The notes below the pieces were generated by a model that had not been told where the DNA came from, did no database searches, and worked only from the letters and a program-made list of their open reading frames with translations. Position numbers and translations under genes: made by a program. DNA of 5,434 nt from Bacteroidia bacterium. GTDB taxonomy: Bacteria; Bacteroidota; Bacteroidia; Flavobacteriales; Flavobacteriaceae. The stretch covers positions 1 through 5,434 of the forward strand of contig JAUIAA010000165.1 of assembly GCA_030425715.1 (NCBI GenBank), read 5' to 3'. Positions 4,594 to 5,434 of the stretch are shown piece by piece; position 1 is the stretch's first letter; every line of letters begins with the position of its first letter.

Positions 4594-5434
4594 ATGCAAA
4601 AAAACAACGATAAAAATACTTGTCAAGAATACCATGTGGAAGAGGGGTTTATTATGCTTAAAAAGCACAACAAGACTAAGAAGAATATTGAGGTATTAAA
4701 AAACGTAGATAAAACCTATTTACAACTGCATTTTTGTATTCAAAAAAATACAAAGCTTTATTTTAATGAAAAATCATATAGTTTAGATTTGGTAAATAAC
4801 AATTCTTATTTACTGTATAATCCACAAATAGATTTACCAATACATGTAGAACTTGAGCCGGATGCTAAGTGGATTGCATTGTTGATTACGATTGATAAAT
4901 TTCATACTTTTTTTACCCAAGAAGCTGGGCTAATTCACTTTTTAAGCGAGGAGAATAAAAGTAAAAAATATTATACAGATAAAGAATTGAACCCTAATGA
5001 AAGTATGGTTTTAAACCAATTGTTTCATTACGGGTTACATTCCTCTTTAGAAAAATTGTACACCAAAGGTAAAGTATATGAGTTGTTGAGTTTGTATTTT
5101 CATAAATCGGATGCTTCTGGAGGACAAAATTGCCCTTTTTTAGAGGATGAGGTAAACGTTGAAAAAATTCAAAAAGCCAAACAAATTTTAATTGAGCAAA
5201 TGGTAGAGCCCCCTACGTTAAATGAACTGGCTAGTAAAATAAATTTGCCTGTACAGCATTTAAAGGATGGATTTAAGCATATTTACGGCGAAACTGTTTT
5301 TGCATTTTTATTAAATTATAAAATGGAGTATGCTAGAAAACTTTTGGCAACAAAAAAGTATAATATAGCAGAAACTAGTTTTGAGGTAGGTTATAGCACA
5401 CCTAGTCATTTTATTGCCGCCTTTAAAAAGAAAT
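4594..5434 (+). CDS. AraC-family transcriptional regulator, cut by the right window edge
   Basis: The frame is open for 280 codons from the ATG at 4594 to the window end, and an in-frame TAG at 4567 limits any upstream start. An ATG at codon 21 is a weaker alternative start. Residues from about 1 to 175 form a poorly conserved N-terminal sensor region (motif HFCIQKNTKLYFNE, LLYNPQ). A C-terminal AraC/XylS double helix-turn-helix domain follows. Helix-turn-helix 1 includes PPTLNELASKINLPVQHLKD and GFKHIYGETVFAFLLNYKME. Helix-turn-helix 2 includes ARKLLATKKYNIAETSFEVG and YSTPSHFIAAFKKK. The usual ending after FKKK (FG.TPKKY and a short tail) is missing only because the window stops, so about a dozen residues are lost. 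It resembles PchR-like AraC regulators of flavobacteria. The ligand and targets are unknown. Its position after pdhB suggests, but does not show, control of neighbouring metabolism. Confidence 0.9.
   Translation, partial: MQKNNDKNTCQEYHVEEGFIMLKKHNKTKKNIEVLKNVDKTYLQLHFCIQKNTKLYFNEKSYSLDLVNNNSYLLYNPQIDLPIHVELEPDAKWIALLITIDKFHTFFTQEAGLIHFLSEENKSKKYYTDKELNPNESMVLNQLFHYGLHSSLEKLYTKGKVYELLSLYFHKSDASGGQNCPFLEDEVNVEKIQKAKQILIEQMVEPPTLNELASKINLPVQHLKDGFKHIYGETVFAFLLNYKMEYARKLLATKKYNIAETSFEVGYSTPSHFIAAFKKK

Noticed and set aside
1..5434. A defence, mobile or otherwise new multi-gene system; CRISPR array; tRNA or rRNA
   Set aside because: All large frames are recognisable core or regulatory genes, there are no spaced direct repeats, transposase or integrase fragments, and no cloverleaf or rRNA-like sequence was seen.

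Overview
The window looks like chromosomal DNA from a member of the Flavobacteriaceae (Bacteroidetes). The DNA is strongly AT-rich, there are no Shine-Dalgarno sequences before the starts, and TAnnTTTG-type -7 elements precede several genes. The proteins read as flavobacterial orthologues from memory; no database search was run.

Layout. The left part is all on the minus strand. etfB (3254 to 2508) and etfA (2453 to 1488) form an operon encoding the two subunits of electron transfer flavoprotein, and a long stem-loop (1403-1460) follows it. Next comes a second minus-strand unit with its own good promoter: a bifunctional-nuclease (DUF151) protein with a C-terminal UVR motif (1320 to 712), then, 15 nt later, a CNT/NupC-type nucleoside transporter cut by the left window edge (696 to 1). 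A 212-bp divergent intergenic region (3255-3466) separates etfB from pdhB (3467-4429, plus strand), the E1 beta subunit of pyruvate dehydrogenase. pdhB ends in a strong intrinsic terminator (4449-4482). An AraC-family regulator follows (from 4594), cut by the right edge about a dozen residues before its expected end. No gene-free stretch exceeds 300 bases.

How it fits together. pdhB makes part of the enzyme feeding acetyl-CoA into the TCA cycle. ETF collects electrons from acyl-CoA and related dehydrogenases during fatty-acid and branched-chain amino-acid breakdown. The divergent etfBA/pdhB pair therefore joins two acetyl-CoA/respiratory functions across one control region, which holds an operator-like 18-bp dyad (TATTATGCACGCATAATA). 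The nuclease-family protein and nucleoside transporter form a separate unit.

Most notable point. The pdhB product appears to lack five residues (the MTFNF block of the E1 beta consensus) exactly at the segment that should line the thiamine-diphosphate aminopyrimidine pocket. The reading frame is otherwise intact. I see no mobile element, CRISPR array, RNA gene or clearly new multi-gene system; apart from the pdhB deletion and several undescribed dyads, this is an ordinary core-genome region.
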